Source of the DNA: Nocardioides sp. QY071
Lineage (GTDB): Bacteria; Actinomycetota; Actinomycetes; Propionibacteriales; Nocardioidaceae
DNA: 64,000 bases
Direction of reading: 5' to 3'
Assembly (NCBI RefSeq): GCF_029961765.1
Contig: NZ_CP124681.1
Location: forward strand, 3,968,001 to 4,032,000
Part shown: piece after piece, positions 28,171 to 37,706 of the stretch
How positions within the stretch are numbered: position 1 is the stretch's first letter
Layout of the letters: every line of letters starts with the position of its first letter
Program-made: the position numbers and the translations under genes
The notes under the pieces: model-generated
Seen by the model: the letters and a program-made list of their open reading frames with translations, nothing else
Database searches by the model: none
What the model was told of the DNA's origin: nothing

Positions 28171-29769
28171 TCAGCCGCGGGCGGTCTCCACACCACGTCG
28201 GAAGGCGGTGTACGACGCGACCTCGGTGCGCAGCGGCTGCACCACGTCGCTGTCGAGGACCTGGTGCACGACTCCGCGCAGCCGCTCGTCGGCCTGGTCG
28301 GCACGCTGCCGGGCGAGGCCGCGCACGAGCATCCGGCCGACGACCGCGAGCACCAGGCCGAGCACCAGCCCGCCGATGCCGAGCACGGCCGGGAGCGGGA
28401 GGCCGGCGACCTTCGTGAGGTCGCCGGTCGTGCCCTGGACGGCGGCGACGATCCACCACGCGAAGCCGCCGACGGCGGTGAGGAGCAGCAGCCAGTGGAG
28501 CAGGCGGACCAGGCTCACCCAGGCCGGCAGCCTGCCGCCGAGGTCGACGCCCTGCAGGCCCTTCTCGAGCTTGTCGCCGGTGGCGGCCAGCCCGGACCCG
28601 ATGGCGTCGCGCAGGCGCGGGGCCCAGGCCGGCCCGACGCCCTCGGACGCCTCGTCGGCCAGGGCGCGGACGGTGGTGTCGACCGCCGCCCGGTCCAGCG
28701 GCGCGACGGCGGGCTCGCCGCGCGGTACCTCGTCGTCGCCGCGGCCGAGCAGCGCGAGCGGCGGCCAGGTGACCGCGCCCCGCGCCCGCTCCCCCACGGT
28801 GCGCTCGATGCCCTCGACGACCGCGGAGACACCGGCGGCGTCGGCGACCCGGTCCTCGACCTCCTCGATCCGCCGGGCGGGAAGCTCCCGGACGGGGGTC
28901 GTACCGCCGGCCTGCTCCAGGCGAGCGGCCGCGGCGGCGATGTCGGCCTCGACGCGCAGGGTGGTGCTGCGCTTGTCGTGCACCCGGCGCAGGATCTCGG
29001 CGCGGAGCTCGGCCATGCCGATGCCCTCCCGGGCCGAGATCGGCAGCACCTGGACGTTGGGGAGGCCGTCCTCGGCGAGCAGCCGCCGGACGTCGTCGAC
29101 CATCGCCTGGCGGCGCTCGACCGGCACCGTGTCGATGTGGTTGAGCGCGACCAGCATCACGTCCTGGTGGGTGCTCATCGGCTTGAAGTAGCGGTCGTGG
29201 ACGGCCGCGTCGGCGTACTTCTGCGGGTCGAGGATCCACACCATCAGGTCGGAGACGGCCACGAGCCGGTCGACCTCGAGGTGGTGGGCGACCTCGGTGG
29301 AGTCGTGGTCGGGCAGGTCGAGGAGGACGACGCCGTCGAGCTCGGACTCCGAGGGGGTGTCGAGCATCGAGTCGCGCATCGTCTGGTGACGCGGCGGGAT
29401 GCCGAGCCAGTCGAGCAGCTCGCCGGCGCCCTGGCTGCCCCACACGACGGCGGTGGCCCACGAGGTCGTGGGACGGCGGATGCCGACCGAGGAGAGCTCG
29501 AGCCCGGTCAGCGCGTTGTACGTCGACGACTTGCCCGAGCCGGTGGCGCCGGCGATGGCGACGACCGTGTGGCGGGCCGAGAGGCGCAGTCGGCCGGTGG
29601 ACTTCTCGACGGCTGCGGCGACGTCGTCGAGCAGCGCGTCGGCCACCCGGCCGCGCGCGGCCTCGACCGCCGCGCCGAGCCCGTCGACGCGCGCCGCGAT
29701 CGGCGTCCCCCGGGTCGCGAGGTCGCCGGGGATCCCGCCGTCGGTCTCCTCAGTCTGCGGTGCCGTCAC
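28171..29769 (-). CDS. Dynamin-like / YfjP-type membrane GTPase B
   Basis: A 532-residue GTPase. The G1 loop is GATGSGKSS near residue 74, G2 is RRPTTSW, G3 is DLPDHDS and G4 reads LNHID. Two transmembrane helices lie in the last quarter (LLHWLLLLTAVGGFAWWIVAAV and LPAVLGIGGLVLGLVLAVVG), anchoring the protein to the membrane. It resembles the second member of actinobacterial dynamin-like pairs. The GTG start overlaps the stop of GTPase A by 4 bp. Membrane remodelling is the family expectation; the actual job here is unknown. Confidence 0.8.
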   Translation of the reverse strand: MTAPQTEETDGGIPGDLATRGTPIAARVDGLGAAVEAARGRVADALLDDVAAAVEKSTGRLRLSARHTVVAIAGATGSGKSSTYNALTGLELSSVGIRRPTTSWATAVVWGSQGAGELLDWLGIPPRHQTMRDSMLDTPSESELDGVVLLDLPDHDSTEVAHHLEVDRLVAVSDLMVWILDPQKYADAAVHDRYFKPMSTHQDVMLVALNHIDTVPVERRQAMVDDVRRLLAEDGLPNVQVLPISAREGIGMAELRAEILRRVHDKRSTTLRVEADIAAAAARLEQAGGTTPVRELPARRIEEVEDRVADAAGVSAVVEGIERTVGERARGAVTWPPLALLGRGDDEVPRGEPAVAPLDRAAVDTTVRALADEASEGVGPAWAPRLRDAIGSGLAATGDKLEKGLQGVDLGGRLPAWVSLVRLLHWLLLLTAVGGFAWWIVAAVQGTTGDLTKVAGLPLPAVLGIGGLVLGLVLAVVGRMLVRGLARQRADQADERLRGVVHQVLDSDVVQPLRTEVASYTAFRRGVETARG

Positions 29770-31514
29770 AGGTGTCCACCCGTCCCCTTCTTGGCCGCGG
29801 CGAACCGCAGGTCGTCGACTCGTCGTGCCGCCTGGCGCAGCTGGTCCGGCGCGTCGGGCTTGAGCTCCCACTGGGCGGCCGGCGCGAGGTAGCGGGCACG
29901 CTCGGCGCCCATCAACGTCGTCAGCCGGCGCACCAGCGTGCCGCGGGCCTGGTCGACCACGCGGGCCGCGCCGGACTCGCCGATCGTGCTCTCCAGCAGG
30001 GTGCGGCCCAGCCGGACCGACTCGGCTGCGGCGCCGGAGGCGCCGGGGGTGTCGGGTCCGGCGAGGGCCACGACACCGAGGGTGACCGCGAGGCCGCGGG
30101 CGCCGAGGGCGAGGAAGCGGGCGCTGTGCCGCGCGTCGCCTGCCTCGTGCTTGACCAGCTCCTGGAGCTCGTCGTGCCAGGCGCGGATCTCCTGCTCGGC
30201 CTGCGAGCGCAGCCCGCGTCCGGCCCGGGCGAGGTCGTCGGTCGTCGACTTCAGCAGCGCCTCGCCGTAGGACCGCTCGCGCCAGGCGGCGGCCGCGGTC
30301 GCCGCGGCGCGCTCGGCGTGGTCCGCGACGAGCGCCTCGAGGCCCATCTCGATCGCGACGCCCACCCGCTCGGCCTGCTGCGGCTTGCCCTTGATCGCGT
30401 TGACCAGGCGCTCGCGCACGAAGCCGACCTTGGCCTCCAGGGTGCGGGTCAGCTCGCCACTGCCGACGAACTCCTGCCAGCGGGCCAGCAGGTCGCCGCG
30501 CAGCAGGGTGCCGTCGCCGGCAGCGGACAGGAGCGCGGCCTGGGCGTCGTCGTACACCTGGTCGGCCAGGGTGAGCAGCTCGCCCACCGCGTCGACCTGG
30601 AGCGCGACGGCGTCGGCGATCGGGAACGCCTTGCGGGTCACGGTGCGCACCGCGCCGGCGACGGTCTGGTTGACGACGTCGCGCTTGGCGGCGGCGTCGG
30701 AGGCGAGCGCGGCGAGCCAGCCGTTGATCTCGGTGCCGTACGACGCCGGCAGCAGCCCCTCCTCGCTCACCTCGCCCTGCGGTACGGCGAACAGCGGGCT
30801 GTCCTTGAGACCGCGGGCGGCCATCATCCGGGCGAGGTGGACCGAGACGGTCGCGACGTCGTCGGCCGACGTACGGCTCAGGACGAGCGCCACGGCCGTG
30901 TTGCGGTCGACGGCGTTCTTGAGGTGGTCCCACGGGACCTGGTCGGAGTAGCGCGCCGCGGACGTGACGAACAGCCACAGGTCGGCGGCGGCGAGCAGCT
31001 GGGAGGACAGCTCACGGTTGCGCTCGTCGACCGAGTCGACGTCGGGGGCGTCGAGGATCGCCAGCCCACGGGGTACGGCGGCGCTGGGGACCAGCTGGAT
31101 CGCGAACTGGTCGTTGGTCGGCTGGCTCACCCGGGCCAGCTCGGGCAGCAGCCGGTCGGCGCCGAACCAACGGCCGTCCTCGGGGTGGTGGACCAGGACG
31201 GGAGAGCGGGTCGTGGGCCGCAGCAGGCCGGGGACGGTGACCCGGCTGCCGACGAGGGTGTTGACCAGCGTGGACTTGCCGGCGCCGGTCGAGCCGCCGA
31301 CGACGACGAGCAGGGGCGCGTCGATCTCGGTGAGCCGCGGGATGATGTAGTCCTCGAGCTGCTCGATGATGTGCTCGCGGCCCACGCGCAGCGCGCCGAC
31401 CCCGGGCAGGTCGAGCGGCAGCGGCGCGTTGAGGAGGGATCCGTGCAGCCGGACCACCTCGGTGAGCATCCTGCTCCCGAGGAAGGTCTCGTTGAGATCG
31501 GCGCCGAGGGTCAT
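29766..31514 (-). CDS. Dynamin-like GTPase A
   Basis: A 582-residue protein. G1 is GGSTGAGKST near residue 71, G2 RPTTRSP, G3 DAPDVDS; the G4 position (LSRTSADD) is divergent. A long helical stalk rich in Ala and Glu follows, with a weakly hydrophobic segment (GARGLAVTLGVVALAG) near 485. It is the first of the two GTPases, overlapping PrsW upstream (ATGA) and GTPase B downstream (GTGA). The pair probably forms a hetero-oligomer, as described for paired bacterial dynamins. Confidence 0.8.
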   Translation of the reverse strand: MTLGADLNETFLGSRMLTEVVRLHGSLLNAPLPLDLPGVGALRVGREHIIEQLEDYIIPRLTEIDAPLLVVVGGSTGAGKSTLVNTLVGSRVTVPGLLRPTTRSPVLVHHPEDGRWFGADRLLPELARVSQPTNDQFAIQLVPSAAVPRGLAILDAPDVDSVDERNRELSSQLLAAADLWLFVTSAARYSDQVPWDHLKNAVDRNTAVALVLSRTSADDVATVSVHLARMMAARGLKDSPLFAVPQGEVSEEGLLPASYGTEINGWLAALASDAAAKRDVVNQTVAGAVRTVTRKAFPIADAVALQVDAVGELLTLADQVYDDAQAALLSAAGDGTLLRGDLLARWQEFVGSGELTRTLEAKVGFVRERLVNAIKGKPQQAERVGVAIEMGLEALVADHAERAAATAAAAWRERSYGEALLKSTTDDLARAGRGLRSQAEQEIRAWHDELQELVKHEAGDARHSARFLALGARGLAVTLGVVALAGPDTPGASGAAAESVRLGRTLLESTIGESGAARVVDQARGTLVRRLTTLMGAERARYLAPAAQWELKPDAPDQLRQAARRVDDLRFAAAKKGTGGHL

Positions 31515-32632
31515 CGCTGGGGTACCACCTGTCCGGGAAATGCGATCCGCGGTCGGGCCGCCTGGATCCGACCGAGGAAGTCCTGTCCGCGCACCTGCCA
31601 GTCGGCCGGCGCGGTGCCGCGCAGCAGCCGGTGGTGCAGGAAGCCGAGCTCGATGGCGGCCTGCTGGTAGTCGCGCATCGCCCGCTCGGCGTCGGGCCCG
31701 CCGGCCTGGCGGGCGAAGCGGCGGGCCTCGCGGCGGCCCCGCAGGTTCACGACCCAGCCGATGTCGGTGGCGGGCAGCAGCCCGCGCTGGGCGGCGTCGG
31801 TGAGCGCGACCCGCAGCAGGTGCGCCTCGGTCTCGCGCGCCCACCAGGCGAGCGCGATCATGCCGATGAACGCGGGCGCCATGATCACGACGTACACGAT
31901 CGCGAAGCTGCCGAAGCCGAACACCGTGGAGCCGTTCCAGGTCGCGTGGGCGAGGACGGCCAGCAGGTAGCCGCCGATCGGGGCCAGCCAGCGCAGCGCC
32001 GGGCGGCGGGTGGAGACGGCCAGGCCGATCCCGACGCCGGTGAACGCGGTGAAGAGCGGGTGCGCGAACGGGCTGAAGATGCAGCGCACCACGAAGGTGC
32101 CGGTGATCGCCTCGATGCCGCCGGGCCCCATCCCGTCGGTGCCGTTCCAGGCCGCGGCGAGATAGAGGATGTTCTCGGTGAACGCGAAGCCGACGCCGAC
32201 CATGCCGGCATAGACGATGCCGTCGAGGATCCCGTCGACCTCCGCGCGGCGCCACCACAGCAGCAGCACCAGGAACAGGCCCTTGCTGGCCTCCTCGATC
32301 ACCGGCGCGACGAACGCCAGGGAGAGGGTGTCGGTGAAGCCCACCAGCAGGCCGCCGAGGCCCTGGACGACGATCGCGGCCATGGTCGCCACGAAGGCGC
32401 CCCACCCGAGGCCGGCGACGAGCAGCGTGCGCGGCTCGGGCTCGTAGCGGTCCAGCCAGAGGTACGCCGCCAGCACCGGCCCGACCGGCAACGCGGCCAG
32501 CGCGGTGGCGAGCAGGGTGATGCGCGGGGCGCCGGACAGCGCGAGGATCAGCAGCGTGAGCAGGGCGCCGAGCACCACCGCCACGGTCACGACGACCGTG
32601 AAGGCAAGGCTGTTGCGGCGGACTGCGGGCAT
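31511..32632 (-). CDS. PrsW-family intramembrane metalloprotease
   Basis: A 373-residue polytopic membrane protein with eight or so helices. The family motifs are clear: EExxK as APVIEEASKG (Glu113, Glu114), FTEN near 158, HPLFTAFTG near 195 and HATWNG near 232, the predicted metal-binding and catalytic set. PrsW cleaves anti-sigma factors in Bacillus; no such substrate is adjacent here. It is the first gene of an overlapping three-gene unit with two dynamin-like GTPases. TAGGGT lies 6 nt before the ATG, so the message looks leaderless. Confidence 0.9.
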   Translation of the reverse strand: MPAVRRNSLAFTVVVTVAVVLGALLTLLILALSGAPRITLLATALAALPVGPVLAAYLWLDRYEPEPRTLLVAGLGWGAFVATMAAIVVQGLGGLLVGFTDTLSLAFVAPVIEEASKGLFLVLLLWWRRAEVDGILDGIVYAGMVGVGFAFTENILYLAAAWNGTDGMGPGGIEAITGTFVVRCIFSPFAHPLFTAFTGVGIGLAVSTRRPALRWLAPIGGYLLAVLAHATWNGSTVFGFGSFAIVYVVIMAPAFIGMIALAWWARETEAHLLRVALTDAAQRGLLPATDIGWVVNLRGRREARRFARQAGGPDAERAMRDYQQAAIELGFLHHRLLRGTAPADWQVRGQDFLGRIQAARPRIAFPGQVVPQR

Positions 32633-32638
32633 GGGGGA

Positions 32639-32644
32639 ACCCTA
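32639..32644 (-). promoter_or_regulatory. Putative -10 box of prsW operon (leaderless)
   Basis: TAGGGT on the minus strand with 6 nt to the ATG at 32632. Confidence 0.4.
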
Positions 32645-32691
32645 TCCGGAGCGGTCCCCGCGCCCCCGATCGCCGGTGAGGTGAGCGAGCG

Positions 32692-32697
32692 TACATT
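32692..32697 (+). promoter_or_regulatory. Putative -10 box of pepP (leaderless)
   Basis: TACATT with 7 nt (GAGGGGT) to the GTG at 32705. The intervening GAGGGG could alternatively serve as a weak Shine-Dalgarno if transcription begins further upstream. Confidence 0.35.
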
Positions 32698-32704
32698 GAG
32701 GGGT

Positions 32705-34135
32705 GTGAGTGCGGACACCCCCAACGACACCCCCCAGAACGCCCCCAAGACCGAGCAGCACGACCCGGCCGTCCCCGAGGCCTACGCCGCCTTCATGCGG
32801 ACCGGCTGGGACGAGCGCGAGGACGACGTCACCCGTCACCCGGTCGCCGACCTGGCCGCCGTACGCCGCTCCCGGCTGGCCGAGGCGTTCCCCGGTGAGC
32901 GCCTGGTGCTGCCGGGCGGCGGCTACAAGGTGCGCGCCTACGACACCGACTACCGCTTCCGCGCCGACACGGCCCATTCCTACTTCTCGGGCAACCACAC
33001 CTCCGACGCCGTGCTGGTCGTCGAGCCCGACGGCTCGTCGGTGCTCTACGCGCGGCCGCGCTCGGGGCGCGACAGCGACGAGTTCTTCCGCGACCGGCAG
33101 TACGGCGCGCTGTGGGCCGGCAAGCGCCCCTCGGCCGCTGAGCTGGAGGCCGCGCTCGGGCTGACCGTCAAGCACATCGACCAGCTCGAGGCCGACCTGG
33201 CACAGGGCACGAAGACCCGCGTGCACCGTGGCGTCTCGGCCGGCGTCGACCGCCTGGTCGCCGGCGACGAGGCCCGCGATGCCGAGCTGGCCCGGGTCGC
33301 CTCCGAGATGCGCCTGGTCAAGGACGCCTGGGAGGTCGCCGAGCTGCAGGCCGCGGTCGACGCCACCGCGCTCGGATTCGAGGACTGCGTGCGCGAGTGG
33401 GACCGCGTGATCGAGCACGGCGAGCGCTGGCTCGAGGGCACCTTCTTCCGGCGCGCGCGCACCATGGGCAACGACCTCGGCTACGACTCGATCGTCGCCA
33501 ACGGCTCCCACGCCACGACCCTGCACTGGATCGAGAACTCCGGTGCCGTCGTACCCGGTGAGCTGATCCTGCTCGACATGGGTGTCGAGGGCGCGAACCT
33601 CTACACCGCCGACGTCACCCGCACCCTGCCGGTCAGCGGCACCTTCACGCCGCTGCAGCGCGACCTCTACTCGCTGGTGCTGCGCTCGCAGGACGCCGCG
33701 CTGGCCGCGCTGCGCCCCGGCGAGCGCTTCCTCGCCGGGCACGACGCCGCCATGGACGTGCTCGCCCACGGGCTCGACGACCTCGGACTGCTTCCCGTGT
33801 CGGTCGACGAGGCGCTCTCCCCCGACTCCCGGGTCTACGCCCGCTGGACGCTGCACGGCGTGAGCCACATGCTCGGCATGGACGTCCACGACTGCGGCCA
33901 GGCCGCGCCCGAGGCGTACCGCGAGGCGGAGCTGGTGGAGGGCATGGTGCTGACCGTCGAGCCCGGCCTCTACTTCCAGGCCGACGACCTGCTCGTCCCC
34001 GAGGAGCTGCGCGGGATCGGCATCCGGATCGAGGACGACGTCGTGGTCACCGCCGACGGCGTCGCGAACCTCTCGTCCGCCCTCCCCCGCACGCCGGACG
34101 CCATCGAGGAGTGGATGGGCACCCTGCGCGGGTGA
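32705..34135 (+). CDS. pepP: Xaa-Pro aminopeptidase (M24B)
   Basis: A 476-residue metalloprotease that removes an N-terminal residue before proline. The creatinase-like N-terminal domain is followed by a pita-bread catalytic domain with dinuclear metal ligands in LLDMGVEG...YTADVTRT (two Asp), HGVSHMLGMDVHD (His), LTVEPGLYF (Glu) and GIGIRIEDD (Glu). The GTG start at 32705 gives a plausible polar N-terminus (MSADTPNDTPQNAPK). It is divergent from the prsW operon with only about 70 bp between starts. Confidence 0.94.
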   Translation: MSADTPNDTPQNAPKTEQHDPAVPEAYAAFMRTGWDEREDDVTRHPVADLAAVRRSRLAEAFPGERLVLPGGGYKVRAYDTDYRFRADTAHSYFSGNHTSDAVLVVEPDGSSVLYARPRSGRDSDEFFRDRQYGALWAGKRPSAAELEAALGLTVKHIDQLEADLAQGTKTRVHRGVSAGVDRLVAGDEARDAELARVASEMRLVKDAWEVAELQAAVDATALGFEDCVREWDRVIEHGERWLEGTFFRRARTMGNDLGYDSIVANGSHATTLHWIENSGAVVPGELILLDMGVEGANLYTADVTRTLPVSGTFTPLQRDLYSLVLRSQDAALAALRPGERFLAGHDAAMDVLAHGLDDLGLLPVSVDEALSPDSRVYARWTLHGVSHMLGMDVHDCGQAAPEAYREAELVEGMVLTVEPGLYFQADDLLVPEELRGIGIRIEDDVVVTADGVANLSSALPRTPDAIEEWMGTLRG

Positions 34136-34151
34136 TGTGACCCCCGTCACG
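34136..34151. promoter_or_regulatory. CRP/FNR-like palindrome before usp
   Basis: TGTGA-N6-TCACG, one base off the CRP consensus TGTGA-N6-TCACA, spans the end of the pepP gene and lies 40 bp before the usp start. A possible -10 (TAGGTT, 34153-34158) follows immediately, which would fit repression better than activation. Confidence 0.35.
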
Positions 34152-34190
34152 CTAGGTTGTGCCCCCAGCAGACGCGAACAGGAGAGAGCG

Positions 34191-34631
34191 ATGGCGGACA
34201 AGACGATCGTGACAGGGGTGGACGGCAGCGAGACCGCGACGGCGGCGGCCGAGCGGGCGGCCGTGCTCGCCGGTGCCCTGGGCGCGCGGCTGCACGTGGT
34301 CTCCGCCTACGGGAAGTTCGAGCAGGAGACCGTGAAGATCGGCAGCGACACGATGTACCTCAGCTCCGAGAAGGATGCCGAGGACGTCGCCGCCAAGATC
34401 ACCACGACCCTGCGTGCGGCGTACCCGGACGTCCAGATCACGAGCGGCGCCGCGGAGGGCAAGCCCGGTGAGGCGCTGGTCGCGACCGCCGAGGCCCTGG
34501 GCGCGGACCTGATCGTGGTCGGCAACAAGCGGGTCCAGGGCATCGCGGGGCGGGTGCTCGGCAGCATCGCGCGCGACGTCGCGGCGCACGCCTCCTGCGA
34601 CGTGTACGTCGCCCACACGCACCAGAAGTAG
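34191..34631 (+). CDS. Universal stress protein
   Basis: A 146-residue UspA-fold protein. The ATP-binding motif is at the C-terminal end: VVGNKRVQGIAGRVLGSIARDVAAHASC (G-2X-G-9X-G pattern), with the N-terminal TGVDGSETA strand-turn. A strong GGAGAGAG ribosome binding site precedes the ATG. It is a single-domain protein that probably binds ATP and acts in stress or dormancy physiology; the exact role is unknown. The gene stands alone, with a hairpin after its stop. Confidence 0.9.
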   Translation: MADKTIVTGVDGSETATAAAERAAVLAGALGARLHVVSAYGKFEQETVKIGSDTMYLSSEKDAEDVAAKITTTLRAAYPDVQITSGAAEGKPGEALVATAEALGADLIVVGNKRVQGIAGRVLGSIARDVAAHASCDVYVAHTHQK

Positions 34632-34644
34632 TCCGGGACGTCGG

Positions 34645-34679
34645 CCCGGGGTTGCCTGCGACTTCCGAGTAACCCCGGG
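34645..34679. terminator. Hairpin after usp
   Basis: A 9-bp GC stem (CCCGGGGTT / AACCCCGGG) with a 17-nt loop, between the usp stop and the malic enzyme start. No T-tract. Confidence 0.45.
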
Positions 34680-34698
34680 GCGGGTCGAGACTGGGACC

Positions 34699-36081
<1,383 letters not shown>

Positions 36082-36087
36082 GCCGGG

Positions 36088-36225
36088 TCAGCGCACCTGC
36101 ACGACGGCGGGGCGGTCCACTCCGTGGGCCGGCCCGTCGTCCTTCTCCAGCTCGTCGGCGGTCGAGACGACCAGGCCGCCGAGCAGGAAGCCGATCACGC
36201 CGGCGGCGAGGGTGGTGACGTTCAT
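36088..36225 (-). CDS. 45-residue single-pass membrane peptide coupled to DUF4396 gene
   Basis: A small gene supported by its 4-bp ATGA overlap with the DUF4396 stop. It encodes MNVTTLAAGVIGFLLGGLVV and a charged tail (STADELEKDDGPAHG...), that is one transmembrane helix with the acidic tail most likely inside. No family is recognised. The coupling suggests a small accessory subunit of the DUF4396 protein. Confidence 0.6.
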   Translation of the reverse strand: MNVTTLAAGVIGFLLGGLVVSTADELEKDDGPAHGVDRPAVVQVR

Positions 36226-36731
36226 GCGTGGTGCTCCGATCCGTGGGCGTGGTGGTCTGCGTGGTGGTCTGCGTGGCCGTCGGCGCCGTGGGTGCCGTGG
36301 GCGCCGTGGTGGAGGGCGTGGCCCTTGCCGCGGTCGATGAGGTAGCGGTTGACCGGGAAGGCGGCCAGGAACGCCGCCGAGAGGGCGATCATCATCCCGA
36401 GCCAGAAGACCGGGTCGACCAGACCCGCGTCCATCGCGCCGGGGATCGCGGCCATCACCGCGTTGTCGACGATCTCCATCACGATGATCGAGATCGTGTC
36501 GGCGGCCAGGACCAGCTTGAGCGCCTTGCCCAGGCCCATGCCGGCACCGACCAGCGGCAGCGACGAGAGCGCGTAGCCGAACACGAACGCCAGGCCGATC
36601 GCCAGCGCCATGGTCTGCAGGTTCGACAGGCCGACCGCCGTGCCGATCATCAGGCCGGCGATCTCCCCGATCGCGCAACCGGTCAGGCAGTGCAGGGTGG
36701 CGCTGGCGGCGATGGCGTTGCGGGGGTTCAT
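36222..36731 (-). CDS. DUF4396 membrane protein with His-rich tail
   Basis: A 169-residue polytopic protein with four hydrophobic segments and conserved-looking HCLTGCAIGEIAGL near residue 14-27 (His and two Cys in the first helix, a plausible metal site). The cytoplasmic or outer tail is a metal-binding type HHGAHGTHGADGHADHHADHHAHG run. The family is uncharacterised. A CsoR-type palindrome lies 39 bp before the ATG, so copper or a related thiophilic metal is the likely signal. The coupled 45-residue membrane peptide follows. A metal import or export role is inference. Confidence 0.75.
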   Translation of the reverse strand: MNPRNAIAASATLHCLTGCAIGEIAGLMIGTAVGLSNLQTMALAIGLAFVFGYALSSLPLVGAGMGLGKALKLVLAADTISIIVMEIVDNAVMAAIPGAMDAGLVDPVFWLGMMIALSAAFLAAFPVNRYLIDRGKGHALHHGAHGTHGADGHADHHADHHAHGSEHHA

Positions 36732-36769
36732 GGCTGCTCCGTTCCGTGTGACCTCACAAGAGCGAACCT

Positions 36770-36788
36770 AATACCCCCTAGGGGTATT
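36770..36788. promoter_or_regulatory. CsoR-type operator
   Basis: Palindrome AATACCCC-CTA-GGGGTATT with 8-bp perfect arms, the TACCC/GGGTA pattern bound by CsoR-family copper or persulfide repressors. It lies in the promoter region of the DUF4396 gene, 39 bp before its ATG, and 53 bp before tRNA-Arg on the other side. Confidence 0.7.
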
Positions 36789-36840
36789 CCGCAATCGGCA
36801 TTCCGATCCCGCCCGGTCACAGCGGTACCCTCGTCGCTCT

Positions 36841-36917
<77 letters not shown>

Positions 36918-36924
36918 GCGAGGA

Positions 36925-36970
36925 GTCGGGTGGGCGAGGGTGACCGCTGGGTCACTCTCACCCGCCCGAC
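36925..36970 (+). terminator. Terminator after tRNA-Arg
   Basis: A 20-bp stem with a few G:T pairs (36925-36944 and 36951-36970) and a 6-nt loop, 7 bp after the tRNA. It lacks a T-tract. Confidence 0.7.
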
Positions 36971-37034
36971 GCCAGGCGAAGTCGAGTATCCTTTCCGCAG
37001 CCACTCCTCAGACAAGTAGACAAGGCTGCAGCCC

Positions 37035-37706
37035 ATGCCCGCACAGGTACGACGCGAGCCGCTCGCCGACCAGGCGGCGGAGCTGCTCCTCGCGCGGATC
37101 CGCGCGGGCGAGTGGCGGCTCGGGCAGCGGCTGCCCGGGGAGACCACGCTGGCGCCGCAGCTGGGCGTGGGGCGCTCGACGGTGCGGGAGGCGATCCGGC
37201 AGCTGGCGGGACGCGGCCTGCTCACCACGCGCCAGGGCGCGGGGGTCTTCCTCACCGCGCTCGACGTGCGCGAGGACTGGGACCTCGTGCTGCGGCGGGC
37301 CGACATCGTCACGGTGATCGAGGCGCGCACCGCGATCGAGGCCGAGGCGGCCGCGCTGGCAGCCGAGCGGCGTACGCCGACCGAGCTGCGCGCGATCCGG
37401 CGAGCTCTGGCCGACCGGGCCGAGCGCCGTACCGACATCGAGGCCCACGTCGACGCCGACATGGCCTTCCACCGGGCCGTCGTGGTGGCGGCCCACAACC
37501 CCGTCCTGGTCGAGCTGTTCGACGGCTTCGTGCCGCGCAGCCGGGCCGCGATGGTCGAGATGCTGCGGCTGCGACCGGGCTTCGACCACGTCACCGACCA
37601 CGACGCGCACGACCAGCTGTGCCGGGCGATCGCCGAACGCGACGCCGCGTCCGCGGCCCTGCTGAGCCGCACCCACCTCACCTCGCTCAAGGAGAGCCTG
37701 ACATGA
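37035..37706 (+). CDS. GntR regulator, FadR/FCD subfamily
   Basis: A 223-residue repressor. The winged helix is DQAAELLLARIRAGEWRLGQRLPGETTLAPQLGVGRSTVREAIRQLAGRGLLTTRQGAGVFL (about residues 11-74). The C-terminal FCD effector domain has the metal-ligand pattern of the family: Asp in HVDADMAFHRAVV (with His), and a later His in DHDAHDQL. The effector is unknown. Its stop overlaps the ABC ATPase start (ATGA), so the ATPase is in its operon. Two direct AGACAAG copies at 37010-37024, just before the ATG, could be its operator. Confidence 0.87.
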   Translation: MPAQVRREPLADQAAELLLARIRAGEWRLGQRLPGETTLAPQLGVGRSTVREAIRQLAGRGLLTTRQGAGVFLTALDVREDWDLVLRRADIVTVIEARTAIEAEAAALAAERRTPTELRAIRRALADRAERRTDIEAHVDADMAFHRAVVVAAHNPVLVELFDGFVPRSRAAMVEMLRLRPGFDHVTDHDAHDQLCRAIAERDAASAALLSRTHLTSLKESLT

